From Fimbriimonadaceae bacterium (GTDB taxonomy: Bacteria; Armatimonadota; Fimbriimonadia; Fimbriimonadales; Fimbriimonadaceae), in contig CP075365.1 in NCBI GenBank assembly GCA_019454125.1, positions 800,218 to 864,217 of the forward strand: a stretch of DNA of 64,000 nt, written 5' to 3'. Position numbers and translations under genes: made by a program. Positions 62,235 to 64,000 of the stretch are shown one piece after another. Within the stretch, counting starts at the first letter, position 1; each line of letters starts with the position of its first letter. The notes under the pieces were generated by a model. That model was not told the DNA's origin. It worked only from the letters and a program-made list of their open reading frames with translations, and did not search any database.

Positions 62235-62803
62235 AATCCTTCCTTCACTCTCTTCGAATGCTGCTCTTCTTCACTGTCTTGTGCGGTGTGGCTTATCCGC
62301 TGATCATCACGGGTGTTGCCCAACTCACCTTTCCGAAGCAAGCCAACGGCAGCTTGATCGTTGAAAATGGCAAGGTGCGCGGATCTTCTTTGATCGGCCA
62401 GGCCTTCGACGCCCAAAAATATTTCTGGGGCCGCCCGTCCGCAACGTCACCGGCTTACAACGCCTCAGCTTCTTCAGGCTCGAACTTTGGTCCAACGAGC
62501 CCAGCGCTCAAAGAGGCGATCGCATCGCGCATCAAGGCGCTTCGCAACGCCGATCCCAGCAATGACAAGCCCATTCCCACCGACCTGGTAACGACTTCGG
62601 GAAGTGGGCTCGACCCTCACGTCTCCCCAGCCGCCGCCGAATTCCAGGTGCCTCGCGTCGCCCGCGCAAGGGGCCTCGCGGAGGATCGCGTACGACAGCT
62701 TGTCCAGAATCACACACAAGGACCACGACTGGGGGTCCTTGGCGAACCGGTGGTCAACGTGCTCGAACTGAACCTCGCCCTGGACCGGGAGGCCGCTCGT
62801 TGA
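62231..62803 (+). CDS. kdpC: KdpC subunit
   Basis: 190 residues: one N-terminal span ([21 protein letters not shown]), then a periplasmic domain with [22 protein letters not shown] and [22 protein letters not shown], the family's signature. It assists KdpFAB. Its stop overlaps a TTG that starts an extra small ORF. Confidence 0.95.
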
Positions 62804-63222
62804 AGCCCGATGATCGGCTCCTCCGAGTCCCCGTCGTCGCCCTCGGCTTCCGACCGGGGCTGGAAATGGTCGAGACGTTTCAGACCGCCCTTGCCCTCGA
62901 CCCCAAGGCCAAGTGTTGGGCCATCGTCTCGAACGGGGATGCGCAAGTCGTTCGCGATGCCTGGCAGGCAGACCCAGACTCCACTCTTGTCATCATCCGC
63001 GCGGAAAGGGACGCTGCGCTCGGGGTCGCCTGCGAGCTTTTGGAAACGCTGGCCCCCGGTCCGGCCGCGCTCCTCCTGGCCAACCTCCCGGCGCACCGCT
63101 CCCTTCTTCCCTCTAGGAAGTACGCGCCCGAGTCGATCCGCCGTCTCGAAGAGTCGCACCCCGACCTTCAGGTACACCTGCATTGCGCCGAATGGCTGAG
63201 AAGGCCCCCGCGCGTCCGATGA
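62800..63222 (+). CDS. Unknown ORF between kdpC and kdpD
   Basis: 140 residues, TTG start overlapping the kdpC stop (TTGA). Alternating strands and helices ([37 protein letters not shown]) suggest a small globular protein; no family recognised. Gap to kdpD is 7 bp. Most kdp operons have nothing here, so this could be a lineage-specific regulator or a piece of a decayed sensor. Confidence 0.5.
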   Translation: MKPDDRLLRVPVVALGFRPGLEMVETFQTALALDPKAKCWAIVSNGDAQVVRDAWQADPDSTLVIIRAERDAALGVACELLETLAPGPAALLLANLPAHRSLLPSRKYAPESIRRLEESHPDLQVHLHCAEWLRRPPRVR

Positions 63223-63229
63223 GGTGATT

Positions 63230-64000
63230 GTGTCCCAGCATGAGCGACCCGACCCAGAAGCCCTCCTGAAGCAGCTTCAGGTCGAGCGGGCCGAAGCGGG
63301 CGGAAAGGGGCGTCTCAAGGTCTACCTCGGCATGGCGGCGGGGGTCGGCAAGACGTATTCCATGCTCGCCGACGCCCAGGCGCTCAAGGCGCGTGGCGTT
63401 GACGTGGTGGTCGGCTACTTGGAGCCCCATGGCAGAAGGGAAACTGAAGACCTCGCCGAGGGGCTGGAGCGCCTCCCCTTGAGAGAGATTCCCCACAGTG
63501 GCGTCGTGCTGACCGAGTTCGACACCGATGCCGCCCTCCAACGCAAGCCCGAGTTGCTTCTGCTCGATGAGTTAGCCCACACCAACGCCCCTGGCTCGCG
63601 CCACGCCAAGCGCTGGCAGGACGCGGAGGAGTTGCTCCGCGCCGGAATCGACGTTTACGCGACCGTGAACGTGCAGCACCTGGAGAGCCTGAACGACGTT
63701 GTCGCCCAGATCACGGGCATTCGCGTCGCGGAGACCCTCCCCGACTCGATCATCGCCGATGCCGCCGAGGTCGAGTTGGTCGACCTCCCGCCTGAGGAAC
63801 TGATCCAGCGTATCCGCGAGGGCAAGGTCTATATCCCCGAGAAGATTGAACAAGCGCTCGGGGGGTTCTTCAAGAAGAAACACTTGACGGCTCTACGCGA
63901 GCTCGCCTTGCGCAAGACGGCCGAGAGTGTGGATCGCCAGGTGCAGGTGTTCCGCGAGATCGAGGGGGCCCGGGAGCCCTGGCATACGACCGAGCGCATT
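63230..64000 (+). CDS. kdpD: KdpD sensor kinase, N-terminal part
   Basis: The gene runs off the right edge: 257 codons are visible from GTG 63230. The N-terminal KdpD domain is clear: GRLKVYLGMAAGVGKTYSML (Walker A), VVVGYLEPHGR, DELAHTNAPGSRHAKRWQD and NVQHLESLND. KdpD senses K+/ATP status and phosphorylates KdpE to induce kdpFABC. No membrane or kinase part is in view. Confidence 0.95.
   Translation, partial: MSQHERPDPEALLKQLQVERAEAGGKGRLKVYLGMAAGVGKTYSMLADAQALKARGVDVVVGYLEPHGRRETEDLAEGLERLPLREIPHSGVVLTEFDTDAALQRKPELLLLDELAHTNAPGSRHAKRWQDAEELLRAGIDVYATVNVQHLESLNDVVAQITGIRVAETLPDSIIADAAEVELVDLPPEELIQRIREGKVYIPEKIEQALGGFFKKKHLTALRELALRKTAESVDRQVQVFREIEGAREPWHTTERI

Overview
The window is high-GC bacterial DNA that divides into two parts. 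Positions 1 to about 34.6 kb are the right-hand part of an integrated tailed-phage genome. From about 34.6 kb to the end is ordinary chromosome. The host looks like a diderm bacterium with a PEP-CTERM system, KdpFABCD and several apparently leaderless genes. An Armatimonadota (Fimbriimonadia-like) host is my best guess from gene content, but nothing here proves it.

Prophage. The left end, and therefore any integrase or repressor, lies outside the window. From left to right it carries: a truncated zincin-type metallopeptidase; a non-coding stretch with a decayed tRNA-Arg-like sequence and DnaA-box-like inverted repeats; a tightly overlapped replication block (SF2 helicase, VRR-NUC nuclease, replication organiser, loader-like protein) that ends in a protein resembling sigma-70 region 2; a lysis cassette (M15 endolysin, spanin-like and holin-like proteins); terminase small and large subunits; a DUF935 portal; a MuF head protein followed by a hidden HEYGH metallopeptidase ORF with a CTG start; a protease-scaffold gene with a nested scaffold start; a decoration protein; the major capsid; a small accessory island with a perfect 112-bp duplication and an Acb2/Tad1-like protein; head-tail connectors; a tail gene fusing a discoidin-like part to a tube-like part; tail chaperones with a CCCAAAC frameshift site; tape measure; a GTA-like distal tail module (DUF2460, DUF2163, NlpC/P60, tip protein); and fibre-associated SGNH hydrolases. 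The right end coincides with the 3' end of a tmRNA or tRNA gene (CCA at 34612-34614), the likely att site. The layout is that of a siphovirus.

Main discovery candidate. The motif CGTANT(T/G)GG recurs in the late region. Fifteen sites lie 6-8 bp upstream of start codons of late genes (one of them a near match), including one directly behind the only strong terminator in the late region. A sixteenth sits 7 bp before an internal in-frame ATG that would make a separate scaffold protein, as in lambda Nu3. A seventeenth lies inside the tail fusion gene. By eye I found none in the early region. The spacing equals that of a -10 element for leaderless mRNA, and the first site lies at the end of the sigma-like gene. 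I propose a phage-encoded sigma-like factor driving a set of leaderless late promoters.

Chromosome. The genes are ftsY (minus), a serine beta-lactamase-like hydrolase, an envelope protein, lepA, a PEP-CTERM protein, a saccharopine dehydrogenase-like enzyme, two sugar-phosphate kinases (a PfkB-family enzyme and pfkA), a TfoX-like protein, an AddAB-like pair that seems to lack a functional nuclease, a nitrilase-family amidase, rplA, a YbjQ-family protein, gmd and fcl for GDP-L-fucose synthesis, a lipoprotein, a membrane class III cyclase, a patch of decayed genes with a long inverted repeat, and a kdp operon (kdpF, A, B, C, an extra ORF, then kdpD running off the window). Five host genes have a TANNNT-type or GATAAT hexamer exactly 6 bp before the start codon, so leaderless initiation is apparently native to this host and the phage motif looks like a variant of it.
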